NCBI GenBank assembly: GCA_938038735.1
Contig: CALHSW010000005.1
Span: 1-39,940, forward strand
DNA length: 39,940 nt
Reading direction: 5' to 3'
DNA from: an uncultured Bacteroidia bacterium
Lineage (GTDB): Bacteria > Bacteroidota > Bacteroidia > Bacteroidales > CAJPTX01
A program made the translations under genes and the position numbers. The notes under the pieces were generated by a model. That model worked only from the letters and a program-made list of their open reading frames with translations. It was not told the origin of the DNA and made no database searches. This document shows, in pieces, positions 25,940 to 34,176 of this stretch. Positions within the stretch are counted from its first letter, which is position 1. Every line of letters begins with the position of its first letter.

Positions 25940-26527
25940 CTACTTGCGGGCAGCGTACGCTTTTTCCACAAATGCCCAATCGAGCAGACTCCAAAAGTTC
26001 TTTACGTAGTCAGCGCGACGGTTCTGGTAGTCCAAATAGTAGGCATGCTCCCACACATCGCAGGCGATCAGCGGGGTGAGATTATCCCGGAGCGGGTTCC
26101 CGGCATTGGAGAGCGCCACGATGGAGAGCTTGCCCGCCGCATCGCACGCTAGCCACGCCCAGCCCGAACCAAAGAGCCCCGTGGCCGCCTTGGTGAACTC
26201 CTCCTGAAACTTCTCAAAAGAACCGAAGTCCCGGGTCAACGCCGCCAATAGGTCACCCTCCGGTTTCGCCTTGGGCTTGGCCGCGAAGCTGTTGAAGTAG
26301 AATGTATGATTCCACACCTGCGCTGCGTTGTTAAATATAGCCCCATCAGCCTCCTTGATCATGGCCTCGAGCGACGCATTCTCAAAACGGGTACCCGGAA
26401 TGAGCTTGTTGAGCGTGTTGACATAGTTAAGATGGTGCTTACCATGGTGAAACTCCAAGGTCTGCTTTGAGATATGCGGATTGAGCGCCTCCAAATTGTA
26501 GGTCAGCTCCGGCAACTTATGTTCCAT
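25940..26527 (-). CDS. sodB: Superoxide dismutase, Fe/Mn family
   Basis: SodB converts superoxide to hydrogen peroxide and oxygen in the cytoplasm. The 195-residue protein has the four metal ligands in their motifs: His27 in EFHHGKHH, His74 in VWNH, and Asp157/His161 in DVWEHAYY. Gln70 (NNAAQVWNH) is at the position that marks Fe-type rather than Mn-type enzymes, although Bacteroidales relatives can be cambialistic. A GGAGG site precedes the ATG at 26527, which sets the start. The longer frame to 26584 is not needed. It forms the right border of the accessory island. Confidence 0.95.
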   Translation of the reverse strand: MEHKLPELTYNLEALNPHISKQTLEFHHGKHHLNYVNTLNKLIPGTRFENASLEAMIKEADGAIFNNAAQVWNHTFYFNSFAAKPKAKPEGDLLAALTRDFGSFEKFQEEFTKAATGLFGSGWAWLACDAAGKLSIVALSNAGNPLRDNLTPLIACDVWEHAYYLDYQNRRADYVKNFWSLLDWAFVEKAYAARK

Positions 26528-26742
26528 TTCTATTTCCTCCTTTTTAACATTAACCCATTGTGAGGGTTTTACCCCCCGTTGCACTCATAAAAACCAATTA
26601 GTGCGGCCATTGTTCACGCGCTGGGCAAGATGTTAACGTTTCGGGCGTTTATGTCGCTAGGTTGCGGGGGGTGGTTCAATCTGAAACTCCGCCATTTGCG
26701 CCATTTTTGTGACCTTTGCAGCATAAACAACATGCCGCGCAC

Positions 26743-27195
26743 ATGCCGCACATTTTGGAAGAGGTACAGGAATTAATGATGGGCGTTGCCCTCACCGAGG
26801 CTGAGCACGCCGCCGAACAGGACGAGGTACCCATCGGGGCCGTGATAGCCTACGGCCCGCGGATTATCGCCAAGGGGCACAACCTCACCGAGACGCTGAA
26901 CGACCCCACAGCGCATGCAGAAATGATTGCCATCTCCGCGGCGCTCAACGCCGTGGGGGGCAAGTACCTACAGCAGTGCCAGCTCTACGTGACGGTGGAG
27001 CCATGCGCCATGTGCGCGGGAGCAATAGCATGGACCCGCATAGGGACGCTGATTTACGGGGCGCCAGAGCCGAAATTCGGCTTTAGTCGGCTTCGTCCCG
27101 CCGTGCTGCACCCAAGTACAAAAGTGGTAATGGGCATCAAAAAAGAGGAATGCTCGGCCCTGATGGCTCATTTTTTTTCATCAAAGAGAAAATAG
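26743..27195 (+). CDS. tadA: tRNA-specific adenosine deaminase
   Basis: TadA deaminates A34 to inosine in tRNA-Arg(ACG). The 150-residue zinc enzyme shows the catalytic HAE (58-60) and the zinc-binding PCAMC (87-91), with the early VPIGAVI strand and a C-terminal helix ending FFSSKRK. The ATG at 26743 is the first in-frame ATG after a GACCTTTG promoter-like box at 26711-26718. The longer frame from a TTG at 26716 would start inside that box. It is divergent from sodB. Confidence 0.92.
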   Translation: MPHILEEVQELMMGVALTEAEHAAEQDEVPIGAVIAYGPRIIAKGHNLTETLNDPTAHAEMIAISAALNAVGGKYLQQCQLYVTVEPCAMCAGAIAWTRIGTLIYGAPEPKFGFSRLRPAVLHPSTKVVMGIKKEECSALMAHFFSSKRK

Positions 27196-27376
27196 TCACA
27201 ACGTGACTACAATTAAATTATTATCAGAACATTAGAGGCTTCACAGAAGCAATAAAAAGCCATCAATTATCATCCATGCCCCACGCATTCCGGCAAAAAT
27301 GCGTACTTTAGCACGGTGTTTGCCAAGGTGAAGACAAGAAAAGAAGCACAAAGACATTGTAAAGAAAGGAGAGACT

Positions 27377-28345
27377 ATGCGTAAACTGGGGACAATTGTC
27401 GTACTGTTCTGCCTCGCAGCAGGCGTATGGAGCGCAACCGCGCAGGAAATGAAGGAGGCGGTAGACCTATACAATGGGGCGGCCACCACGCTTAAGCAAA
27501 ATCCAAAGCAGGCCGTTGAGAACTTGAATAAGAGCATTGAGATGTGCAAGGCGATTGGCGATGATGAGGCCAACAAGCTGATGGGCTCGGCGAAGAAGGT
27601 GCTGCCAGATGCCTACTTTTTCTACGCGCAGGAGCTATACAAGAAGCAGCAGATAAACGAGAGCTTTGAGGCCATGGAGGCATCAAAGACCGCGGCCGAT
27701 GAGATTAACGACGCAAAGCGTTCCGCCCGTGCCGTGCGCACGCTCTCGGCACTGTACTTTCAGCAGGGGCGGAAAATGCAGCTAGAGGGGAACTACGCCG
27801 AGGCCGCTACGCTGTGCCAAAAAGCACTAAAGCATAATGACCGCGTGCTGGACGTGTGGATCGTTTTGGCGCAATGCCAGGACTCGCTGAGACAGTACGA
27901 TGAGATGCTGCAAACGCTGAAGGACGGAATGGATGCGGCGCAGCGTGCCGCTAACCTTGCCCGAAAGACCGATATGCAGGTTATAGCCACGAACTACTTG
28001 AAGGCGGAAGCCATGAAGCTGGAAGCGGCAAAGAACCACGAGGCGGCCATAGAGAAGCTGAACAAGGCCTTAGAGTTCGATACGCACGACGCAACCATCT
28101 ACCAGCCGCTAGCCGTGGCGTATGGCTCGCTCAACAACTACGATGAGGTCATTAAGAATGCAGATTTGGCCCTTGGGTGCATCGCCCCAGGATCGGATAA
28201 TACGGGGCTCTACTTTCTAAAGGCCAAGGCGCAACAGGCTAAGGGCGACAAGGAGGGAGCATGCGAAAGCTATAAGCTCGCGGCCATTGGGGCGTACAAA
28301 GAGGCGGCAGAGCACGAGATGAAGGACGTGCTGAAGTGCAAGTAG
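27377..28345 (+). CDS. Exported tetratricopeptide-repeat protein
   Basis: The 322-residue protein has a signal peptide (GTIVVLFCLAAGVWSATAQ) and then helical hairpin repeats. TPR units are recognisable around NYAEAATLCQKALKHN, HEAAIEKLNKALEFD and KGDKEGACESYKLAA. The mature protein is highly charged and should be periplasmic, acting as a protein-protein scaffold. I cannot assign a specific partner. An AAAGGAGAG site precedes the ATG, a TACTTTAG box lies near 27304, and a strong terminator follows, so it is a single-gene transcript. Confidence 0.85.
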   Translation: MRKLGTIVVLFCLAAGVWSATAQEMKEAVDLYNGAATTLKQNPKQAVENLNKSIEMCKAIGDDEANKLMGSAKKVLPDAYFFYAQELYKKQQINESFEAMEASKTAADEINDAKRSARAVRTLSALYFQQGRKMQLEGNYAEAATLCQKALKHNDRVLDVWIVLAQCQDSLRQYDEMLQTLKDGMDAAQRAANLARKTDMQVIATNYLKAEAMKLEAAKNHEAAIEKLNKALEFDTHDATIYQPLAVAYGSLNNYDEVIKNADLALGCIAPGSDNTGLYFLKAKAQQAKGDKEGACESYKLAAIGAYKEAAEHEMKDVLKCK

Positions 28346-28391
28346 CCTACGCGCATTGCCTTGGGCTGTGAACATTTGTGATCGAAAGAAC

Positions 28392-28435
28392 GAGGAGCCA
28401 TGCGCCGTTCCGGTACGTGGCTCCTCTAACTTTTT
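28392..28435 (+). terminator. Rho-independent terminator after the TPR gene
   Basis: A 9-bp stem (28392-28400 with 28418-28426) is followed by TAACTTTTT. It lies directly upstream of the U32 peptidase promoter box. Confidence 0.8.
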
Positions 28436-28443
28436 AACCTTTC
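28435..28443 (+). promoter_or_regulatory. -7-like box abutting the U32 peptidase start
   Basis: TAACCTTTC, next to the GTG start at 28444, resembles TAnnTTTG. If it is the promoter, the transcript has almost no leader. Confidence 0.45.
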
Positions 28444-30279
28444 GTGCCGAAACGATCCATTGAGCTTTTAAGTCCTGCCCAAAACGCCGCATGCGGCATG
28501 GCGGCACTACGTGCAGGGGCAGATGCAGTGTACATTGGAGGGCCACGTTTTGGAGCACGAAGCAAAGCGGGCAACTCCATTGAGGAGATACGCTCGCTCT
28601 GCGATTTTGCCCATCTCTTTGGGGCGCATGTTTACGCAACGCTCAATACGCTCCTCTACGACAATGAGCTAGCCGAGGCGGAACGCACCGCCCGCGACCT
28701 CTACCACGCAGGCGTAGATGCCTTCATCATCCAGGATATGGCCTGGCTCATGCTCAATCTTCCCCCCATTCCCCTGCATGCTAGCACCCAAACTGACAAT
28801 CGTACAGCCGAAAAAGTTGATTTTCTATACCACTCCGGCTGCGATAGGGTGGTTTTAGCTCGAGAGCTCTCCCTTTCGGCCATTGCAGCCATCCATGAGA
28901 AAATGCCGAACGCAGAGCTGGAAGCCTTCGTGCATGGGGCGCTCTGCGTATGCTACAGCGGGCAATGCTACCTCAGCCAAAAGCTTTTCGGCCGGAGTGC
29001 AAACCGAGGCGAATGCGCGCAGGCCTGCCGCCTACCCTACCGCATTGAGGATGCAGCGGGTAACGTCATTCGGGAACGAGCCTACGCGCTCTCGCTGCAT
29101 GATCTCAATCTCTCTAACAACCTAGAGGCACTCATTGATGCGGGGGTTTGCTCCCTAAAAATAGAGGGACGCATGAAGGATGCGAGCTACGTGGAAAACA
29201 TTACAGCCCACTACCACCAACGTCTCAATGCGCTCATGGAGAAGCGGGACGACCTCCAAAGAGCTTCGCAAGGCCACGTAGAAATTCCCTTCACTCCCAA
29301 TCCGCAAGCCACCTTCGCCCGCCCCTTCACCACATACTTCTCTAGTAGTCGTCCCCAGCATCTCGCCAATCTTGACACACCCAAATCGGTTGGGGAAGCC
29401 ATTGGAAGGATCGCAACTGTTGGAAATGGATGGATTGAGGTGGCAAACGCCTCTCAACTCGTCAACGGAGATGGAATCATTATTACATCAAAAGGAAAAG
29501 CTACAGGCTGCAGGGTAAACAGGGTTGAAGGGAATAGGGTGTATACCTTCCGGCTAGACACGCCGCCACGAGCAGGCGATTTGGTATTTCGGAACGCAAG
29601 CACACGTTTCGCTGAAGAGCTGAAGCAGCACCCCGCCACTCGCACACTAGAGGTACGCGCTGAACTCGCATGGGATGGACAAAACGATGCTACGTTAACG
29701 GCCTATGACTGCGAGGGCGTACGTACCTCAATTCGTATCAACACCCCGCTTGAAAATGCTCAGCAGGGTGAGAAGCAAGCGACACTGTGGCAACAGCAGA
29801 TGGCCAAAGCGTACCATCCGAACGTACGTATCGTGTCGCTAACGTTACCGAAAAGCACCATTCCCTTTCTACCGCAATCGGCCATCAATGCCCTACGGCG
29901 GGAGCTAGTTGATAGCTACGTATCGGCTCGTCAGCAAGCCTACCGGTGTCCACTTCCCCACTCCACGAGGAGCTTAATGGCCTATCCCGCCTCGCTATCC
30001 ACCGATGGGCGGCTCAACGTGAGCAATCGACTCGCGAAGGATTTCTACGAAGCACGAGGCGTAAAAGATGTTCTTCCAGCGCTTGACATCCAAAACTCCA
30101 TTGCCGCCGAGGTAGAACTCATGCGCACGAAATATTGTTTACGCCACGAGCTATCGCTATGCCCCAAGCAACGCATAGGAGAGAAAGCAACACCGTTAAT
30201 CCTCTATAGCCAAGGGGGGCATCGTCTTCGTGCTGAATTTGACTGCACCAGGTGCGAGATGACGATAAAAGAAGCGTAG
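28444..30279 (+). CDS. Peptidase U32 family protein (RlhA/YrrO-like)
   Basis: The 611-residue protein begins with the U32 hallmark ELLSPAQN, then AALRAGADAVYIGG. It contains the family signature LEAFVHGALCVCYSGQCYLS (about residues 158-177) and a cluster of cysteines (GECAQACRLPY). It also has SLKIEGRMKDASYVENI. A DUF3656-like region follows. Members are either collagenase-type or tRNA/rRNA hydroxylation factors such as RlhA and TrhP. The cysteine-rich C-terminus (CTRCEM) favours the RNA-modification branch, but this is inference. The start is GTG. Confidence 0.88.
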   Translation: MPKRSIELLSPAQNAACGMAALRAGADAVYIGGPRFGARSKAGNSIEEIRSLCDFAHLFGAHVYATLNTLLYDNELAEAERTARDLYHAGVDAFIIQDMAWLMLNLPPIPLHASTQTDNRTAEKVDFLYHSGCDRVVLARELSLSAIAAIHEKMPNAELEAFVHGALCVCYSGQCYLSQKLFGRSANRGECAQACRLPYRIEDAAGNVIRERAYALSLHDLNLSNNLEALIDAGVCSLKIEGRMKDASYVENITAHYHQRLNALMEKRDDLQRASQGHVEIPFTPNPQATFARPFTTYFSSSRPQHLANLDTPKSVGEAIGRIATVGNGWIEVANASQLVNGDGIIITSKGKATGCRVNRVEGNRVYTFRLDTPPRAGDLVFRNASTRFAEELKQHPATRTLEVRAELAWDGQNDATLTAYDCEGVRTSIRINTPLENAQQGEKQATLWQQQMAKAYHPNVRIVSLTLPKSTIPFLPQSAINALRRELVDSYVSARQQAYRCPLPHSTRSLMAYPASLSTDGRLNVSNRLAKDFYEARGVKDVLPALDIQNSIAAEVELMRTKYCLRHELSLCPKQRIGEKATPLILYSQGGHRLRAEFDCTRCEMTIKEA

Positions 30280-30326
30280 GGCGTTGCAGAAAGTTACACA
30301 AGGATAGTTTTTCAGCGGGCGAAATA

Positions 30327-30360
30327 AGAAGGCGCATGGACTTACATCCATGCGCCTTCT
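30327..30360. terminator. Shared hairpin between convergent U32 and DUF1573 genes
   Basis: A perfect 14-bp inverted repeat (30327-30340 with 30347-30360) with a 6-base loop lies between two convergent stops. The T tract is weak on both sides. It probably serves both genes. Confidence 0.65.
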
Positions 30361-30386
30361 CGCATTACAACGAAACAACGTGCTAT

Positions 30387-30830
30387 CTAGAACTCGATAC
30401 GTCCAGGTTGTTTAGGTATCACAACGCTCCCGGTGATGGGGCATTTCAGCTCCTTGGCATTAGTTGCATTGCTGTGCACCGTAACCACTCGACTTATGCT
30501 TTGCGGCTTGGGTTCAATGCGGAACTCCACCTTTATAATCCCCTCTTTTCCAGGTAGGATGGGGGCCTTGGGGTACTCCTTAATCGTGGTGCCGCAGCAC
30601 CCCTCCACCTTGTTCAAAATGAGGGGGGTAGTTCCATCGTTTACCACCTTAATGCTCACCTTCCCATTATCGTCAGAAAGCTTATCGAGAGGAACATTCC
30701 CCAGTTTCACCTCGGTAGGGTCAAGGCGTATGATAGCACCTTTTACCTTTGCCTCCTGTGCTCCAGCGTGGGCTGATAGGCTTAGGGTCAATGCTAATGC
30801 TATGCCAAAAATCATCCTTTTCATTGCCAT
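30387..30830 (-). CDS. Exported DUF1573-type protein
   Basis: The ~147-residue protein has a signal peptide (MIFGIALALTLSLSAHAGAQ). It is followed by an immunoglobulin-like DUF1573 fold with KLGNVPLD, the typical VVNDGTTPLILNKVEGCCGTT with a Cys-Cys pair, and GKEGIIKVEFR. These domains are widespread in Bacteroidota exported proteins, and their exact role is unknown. The start at 30830 has an AAAGGAAAA site; the ATG at 30824 is an alternative. It is transcribed divergently from the transketolase operon. Confidence 0.85.
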   Translation of the reverse strand: MAMKRMIFGIALALTLSLSAHAGAQEAKVKGAIIRLDPTEVKLGNVPLDKLSDDNGKVSIKVVNDGTTPLILNKVEGCCGTTIKEYPKAPILPGKEGIIKVEFRIEPKPQSISRVVTVHSNATNAKELKCPITGSVVIPKQPGRIEF

Positions 30831-30960
30831 TATTTTCCTTTCTAAAGACTTTAACTTGCTACGATAACTACGCAAACCTTATGCCAATTGCGTATCAGTT
30901 ACAAAACGAACACGGTTACGCCAACAGATGACATCAGTCTCACATCCTCCATTTTTTAAC

Positions 30961-30968
30961 TACCTTTG
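30961..30968 (+). promoter_or_regulatory. -7 box for the transketolase operon
   Basis: TACCTTTG exactly fits TAnnTTTG and lies 29 bases before the first ATG of a four-gene operon. Confidence 0.7.
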
Positions 30969-30997
30969 CGCAAGAAAAATTTACGAGAGAGAACGTC

Positions 30998-31852
30998 ATG
31001 GAGAAGTTAGGGATTAAGGCTCTGCCTGAAATGGCAAGGCAGGTGCGACGGGATGCGGTGCGCATGGTGCATGGCGCCCAAAGCGGACACCCCGGGGGTG
31101 CACTCAGCTGCGCAGATTACCTCACGCTACTCTATTTCTACGAAATGGACTACACCCCTTCCCCCTTTAATAGGAGGGGAGACAATGAAGATTGCTTTTT
31201 TCTTTCCAATGGGCACGTCTCAGCGGCGTGGTATAGCGTATTGGCTAGGTCGGGGCATTTTGCAGTAAGCGACTTGTCTGGATTTAGAAAGCTAGGAAGC
31301 CAGCTACAGGGGCACCCCACCCCCGCAGAAGGATTGCCAGGCATACGCATTGCGTCGGGGTCGCTAGGACAGGGGCTATCCGCTGGGTGCGGCATGGCAC
31401 TTGCCAAACGGCTCAACAAGGATGCCCACTTTGTCTATACCCTGCACGGCGATGGGGAGCTACAGGAGGGTCAGATATGGGAGGCAGCCATGTTCGCAGC
31501 CGCACGAAAAATAGACAACCTAATAGCCGCCGTTGACTACAACAAGATCCAAATTGATGGCACAACGGACGAGGTCAACTCGTTGGGCGAGCTGGGTGAG
31601 AAGTGGAAGGCGTTTGGATGGAATGTGTTTGAGGTGCCAGGTCACGATTTCGACGCAATGCATGATGCCATCACAGCTGCAAAGGCGCGCAAAGGATCAG
31701 GGAAGCCCAGCGTACTCCTTCTACATACAACGATAGGCAAAGGCGTGGATTTCATGGAGAATAAGTCGTCATGGCATGGCAAAGCCCCGAGCGATGAGCA
31801 ACTTCAAGCGGCTCTGTCTCAGCTCCCGCCCACGCAGTACGGTGATTATTAG
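30998..31852 (+). CDS. Transketolase, N-terminal (TPP/pyrophosphate) subunit
   Basis: This is the first half of a two-subunit transketolase that moves two-carbon units between sugar phosphates in the pentose phosphate pathway. At 284 residues it has SGHPGG (29-34), an ASGSLGQGLSAG segment, and the thiamine diphosphate motif from GDGE (151-154) to YNK (Asn182). It also has the LHTTIGKG strand and a C-terminal WHGKAP. The partner half lies 444 bases downstream with an MGS-family gene between them. Split transketolases occur in several phyla, so the split itself is not damage. Confidence 0.93.
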   Translation: MEKLGIKALPEMARQVRRDAVRMVHGAQSGHPGGALSCADYLTLLYFYEMDYTPSPFNRRGDNEDCFFLSNGHVSAAWYSVLARSGHFAVSDLSGFRKLGSQLQGHPTPAEGLPGIRIASGSLGQGLSAGCGMALAKRLNKDAHFVYTLHGDGELQEGQIWEAAMFAAARKIDNLIAAVDYNKIQIDGTTDEVNSLGELGEKWKAFGWNVFEVPGHDFDAMHDAITAAKARKGSGKPSVLLLHTTIGKGVDFMENKSSWHGKAPSDEQLQAALSQLPPTQYGDY

Positions 31853-31893
31853 TATTATTTCACTAGATTGGACAAATAAAGGAATAGAAGAAG

Positions 31894-32292
31894 ATGAAAA
31901 ACATAGTAGTGATAGCGCACGATGCGAAAAAGCCGGAGTTGGCACGCTTTCTAAGCGAACGCACCGAGTGGCTACGCGGCGTGAATTTGCTTGCTACGGG
32001 ACGAACTGCCGAGTATCTGAAAGAGAATTCGATCGAGTGTGAACACCTCAATCCGGGTGGGTCGGGCGGATACCGTCAAATAACCCAAATGATTGCAGAC
32101 GGGAAGGTAGATATAGTCATTTTCCTACGAGACCATCGTGTGGTGCAACCGCACCATGAGGACATCCGGTTGCTACTGGAGACATGTAATGTGCACAACA
32201 TCCCATTGGCAACGAACTATGCGAGCGCAGAGTTGCTTATCCTTGGGCTCATACGCAAGGAAGCCAGCGAACGAGTAAAGCAGAAGGAGTAG
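31894..32292 (+). CDS. MGS-fold protein resembling methylglyoxal synthase, catalytic Asp replaced
   Basis: The 132-residue protein matches the methylglyoxal synthase family along its length: VIAHD at 7-10, ATG at 34-36, DGKVDIVIFLRD at 69-80, PHHED at 86-90 and NIPLATN at 102-108. Aligned by eye with E. coli MgsA, the active-site GGD (Asp71) is GGY here (Tyr60) and the phosphate-loop ATGTT is ATGRT. His87 and Asp90 match His98 and Asp101. Loss of Asp71 abolishes activity in the E. coli enzyme, so this may be a binding or regulatory domain rather than an enzyme. It sits 41 bases after the transketolase N-subunit and 4 bases before the C-subunit. Confidence 0.82.
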   Translation: MKNIVVIAHDAKKPELARFLSERTEWLRGVNLLATGRTAEYLKENSIECEHLNPGGSGGYRQITQMIADGKVDIVIFLRDHRVVQPHHEDIRLLLETCNVHNIPLATNYASAELLILGLIRKEASERVKQKE

Positions 32293-32296
32293 AGGT

Positions 32297-33256
32297 ATGC
32301 TACAGGAGTGGAAAGAGCTAGGAAAAAAAGCAACACGTGATGGGTTTGGAGAGGGGCTGCTCCGCGCTTCACGCAACGAAAAGGTGGTTGCGCTGTGCGC
32401 TGACCTCACGGGGTCGCTAAAAATGGATGGCTTTGCCAAAGAGCATCCCGATCGATTCTTTCAGTGCGGAATAGCCGAGGCAAATATGATAGGAACGGCT
32501 GCGGGGCTGGCTGCAGGAGGGTTCATTCCGTTTGCAGGCACGTTTGCTGCGTTCGCCACTGGGCGTGTCTACGACCAAATACGCCAAAGCGTAGCGTACT
32601 CTAATACGAACGTAAAAATCGCAGCTTCACATGCCGGACTGACGCTCGGCGAAGATGGTGCAACCCACCAGATTTTAGAAGACATTGGCTTGATGCGGAT
32701 GCTGCCGAACATGACTGTCCTCGTTCCAGCAGACTACAACCAAACCATTCAGGCCACTATGGCTGCTGCGCAGCTTGTTGGTCCTGCCTATCTACGCTTT
32801 GGTCGTCCCTCTGTACCTATTTTCATTCCCGAAGACGCGCCATTTGAAATTGGAAAAGCGCAAGTTCTCAGGATGGGTAATGATGCTACTATAATCGCAT
32901 GTGGACATCTCGTCTGGCCTTCGCTACAGGCTGCTAAAGCTTTAGCCGAGGAGGGTATTTCCGTTTCCGTGATAAACATGCATACCGTTAAGCCTTTGGA
33001 CGAGGATGCCATTGTGAAGGCAGCGAAAGAGAGCGGGGCAGTCGTAACCGCTGAGGAACACATGAGAAACGGCGGGTTGGGGGAGGCTGTAGCTGATGTG
33101 CTTGCTAGGGTTTATCCTGTTCCGCAAGAGTTCATAGCTGTTAACGATAGCTTTGGTGAAAGTGGAAAGCCCATGGATCTCATGGCTAAGTATGGGCTAG
33201 ACACCGAAAATATCGTCAAGGCAACCCGAAAGGCCATTGCAAGGAAAGCAAAGTAG
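32297..33256 (+). CDS. Transketolase, C-terminal (pyrimidine-binding) subunit
   Basis: This is the second half of the split transketolase, 319 residues. It carries the TPP-activating glutamate in GIAEANMIG (Glu61). It also has GRVYDQIRQSVAY, THQILEDIGLMR with the substrate-binding His, and a C-terminal transketolase domain with VINMHTVKPLDEDAI and EEHMRNGGLGEAV. A TPP-dependent active site should form between this and the N-subunit as a heterotetramer. It starts 4 bases after the MGS-like gene, so the three genes are surely co-expressed. Confidence 0.93.
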   Translation: MLQEWKELGKKATRDGFGEGLLRASRNEKVVALCADLTGSLKMDGFAKEHPDRFFQCGIAEANMIGTAAGLAAGGFIPFAGTFAAFATGRVYDQIRQSVAYSNTNVKIAASHAGLTLGEDGATHQILEDIGLMRMLPNMTVLVPADYNQTIQATMAAAQLVGPAYLRFGRPSVPIFIPEDAPFEIGKAQVLRMGNDATIIACGHLVWPSLQAAKALAEEGISVSVINMHTVKPLDEDAIVKAAKESGAVVTAEEHMRNGGLGEAVADVLARVYPVPQEFIAVNDSFGESGKPMDLMAKYGLDTENIVKATRKAIARKAK

Positions 33257-33275
33257 TTTCATTGTATAGCAGACA

Positions 33276-33509
33276 ATGGAGGAGAATGTAGAATTTGACG
33301 TTAGCACAACGAGAGAGGATCCTGCCGTAGAGGAGGAGGCCTCTCTCGTCCAAAAGGATTCTACAAATACCAGTACCATAAATGGGGGAAAGGAAAAACG
33401 CCATGCAGTCCTGCAAGGCGTGAAGAGTGCTTTCGCCTTTATTCTCTACTTTAGCGGGATGGTGCTGTTCGGCTGGCTACTGTTCTACCTTTCAAAGGGG
33501 CTGCTATAG
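33276..33509 (+). CDS. Small single-pass membrane protein
   Basis: I do not recognise this 77-residue protein. The first ~45 residues are acidic and Ser/Thr-rich, followed by KEKRHAVLQGVK and one transmembrane helix (FAFILYFSGMVLFGWLLFYL). It begins 19 bases after the transketolase C-subunit and is the last gene before the phage block, so it is probably the end of that operon. A short, tightly spaced frame with a clear membrane helix supports it as real. Confidence 0.65.
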   Translation: MEENVEFDVSTTREDPAVEEEASLVQKDSTNTSTINGGKEKRHAVLQGVKSAFAFILYFSGMVLFGWLLFYLSKGLL

Positions 33510-33674
33510 GGTAAAGATTTTTAACGCTCCTTTTCTTCTTGCCACCATGCCACGACCCTTTCCGCTGCAAAGGTAGTGTAAAAAAAAGGAAACAAGCAAA
33601 TAGTTAGAGCAAAAAAAGCAGAAAAAAGGCAGAAACGCCCAAAAATAGCAGAAACAAAAAGGTAAAGAAAAGGA
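33510..33674. other. Host/phage junction region
   Basis: This A-rich stretch separates the last host gene from the phage block. It contains GCAGAAA at 33618-33624, 33629-33635 and 33648-33654. A minus-strand TACCTTTG box (33568-33575) points away from the phage toward the host operon, with no minus-strand gene beyond it. The exact prophage end cannot be fixed. Confidence 0.55.
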
Positions 33675-34082
33675 CTAAAAGAACCGGCGCGCCAACCGTC
33701 GGGCCACCCCCACCAGCCCCAGCACCACCGCCAGCACCAGCCACGGGAATGCCCCCACCGCCAGCCGCTCGTACCCCTTCGCCCCCAGCAGCAGCACCGC
33801 CACCGCGTCCCCCACCGCGGCGCACCCCTCCGCCCGCGCCAGCACCTCTTGCAGCATCCGCTCCCCCCGCGCCTGCGCCCCCTGCTCCGCCCCTTCCCCA
33901 TCCCCCGCGCCCTCGCCGAACCGCGGCAGACGGCTCACCACCGCCGAGAGCCGCACCAGCGTGGCCACGCACGGCGGCGCCACCGCGAACCGCCGCCCCC
34001 CCAGCTCCACCACCCGCTTCTCTTGCAGCAGCGTCGACGCCACCCGCTCCTCCGTGGTAATCACCTCTTCCTTCCGTTCCAT
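33675..34082 (-). CDS. Phage protein in tail-chaperone position, C-terminal hydrophobic helix
   Basis: This 135-residue protein follows the tail-tube gene, where siphophages usually encode the tail assembly chaperone. The N-terminal part (EERVASTLLQEKRVVELGGRRF) could fit that role. The middle is Ala/Gly/Glu-rich (GEGAGDGEGAEQG), and the end has a hydrophobic stretch (FPWLVLAVVLGLVGVA) with basic residues. No tape-measure gene follows. The ATG at 34082 was chosen; a GTG lies two codons upstream. I assign no firm function. Confidence 0.6.
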   Translation of the reverse strand: MERKEEVITTEERVASTLLQEKRVVELGGRRFAVAPPCVATLVRLSAVVSRLPRFGEGAGDGEGAEQGAQARGERMLQEVLARAEGCAAVGDAVAVLLLGAKGYERLAVGAFPWLVLAVVLGLVGVARRLARRFF

Positions 34083-34176
34083 AATCACTTACTAAAAGGG
34101 GCGGGCCCCGTTGGCTTCTGCCATTACCGCGAAACCACCCAGCGCCCGCCCATCCAACGAACTAACTACACCCTTA

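Noticed and set aside
33521..33972. Overlapping minus-strand frames 33521-33901 and 33604-33972
   Set aside because: They are out of frame with the chaperone-position gene and consist of Gly/Arg/Trp low-complexity translation of GC-rich DNA.
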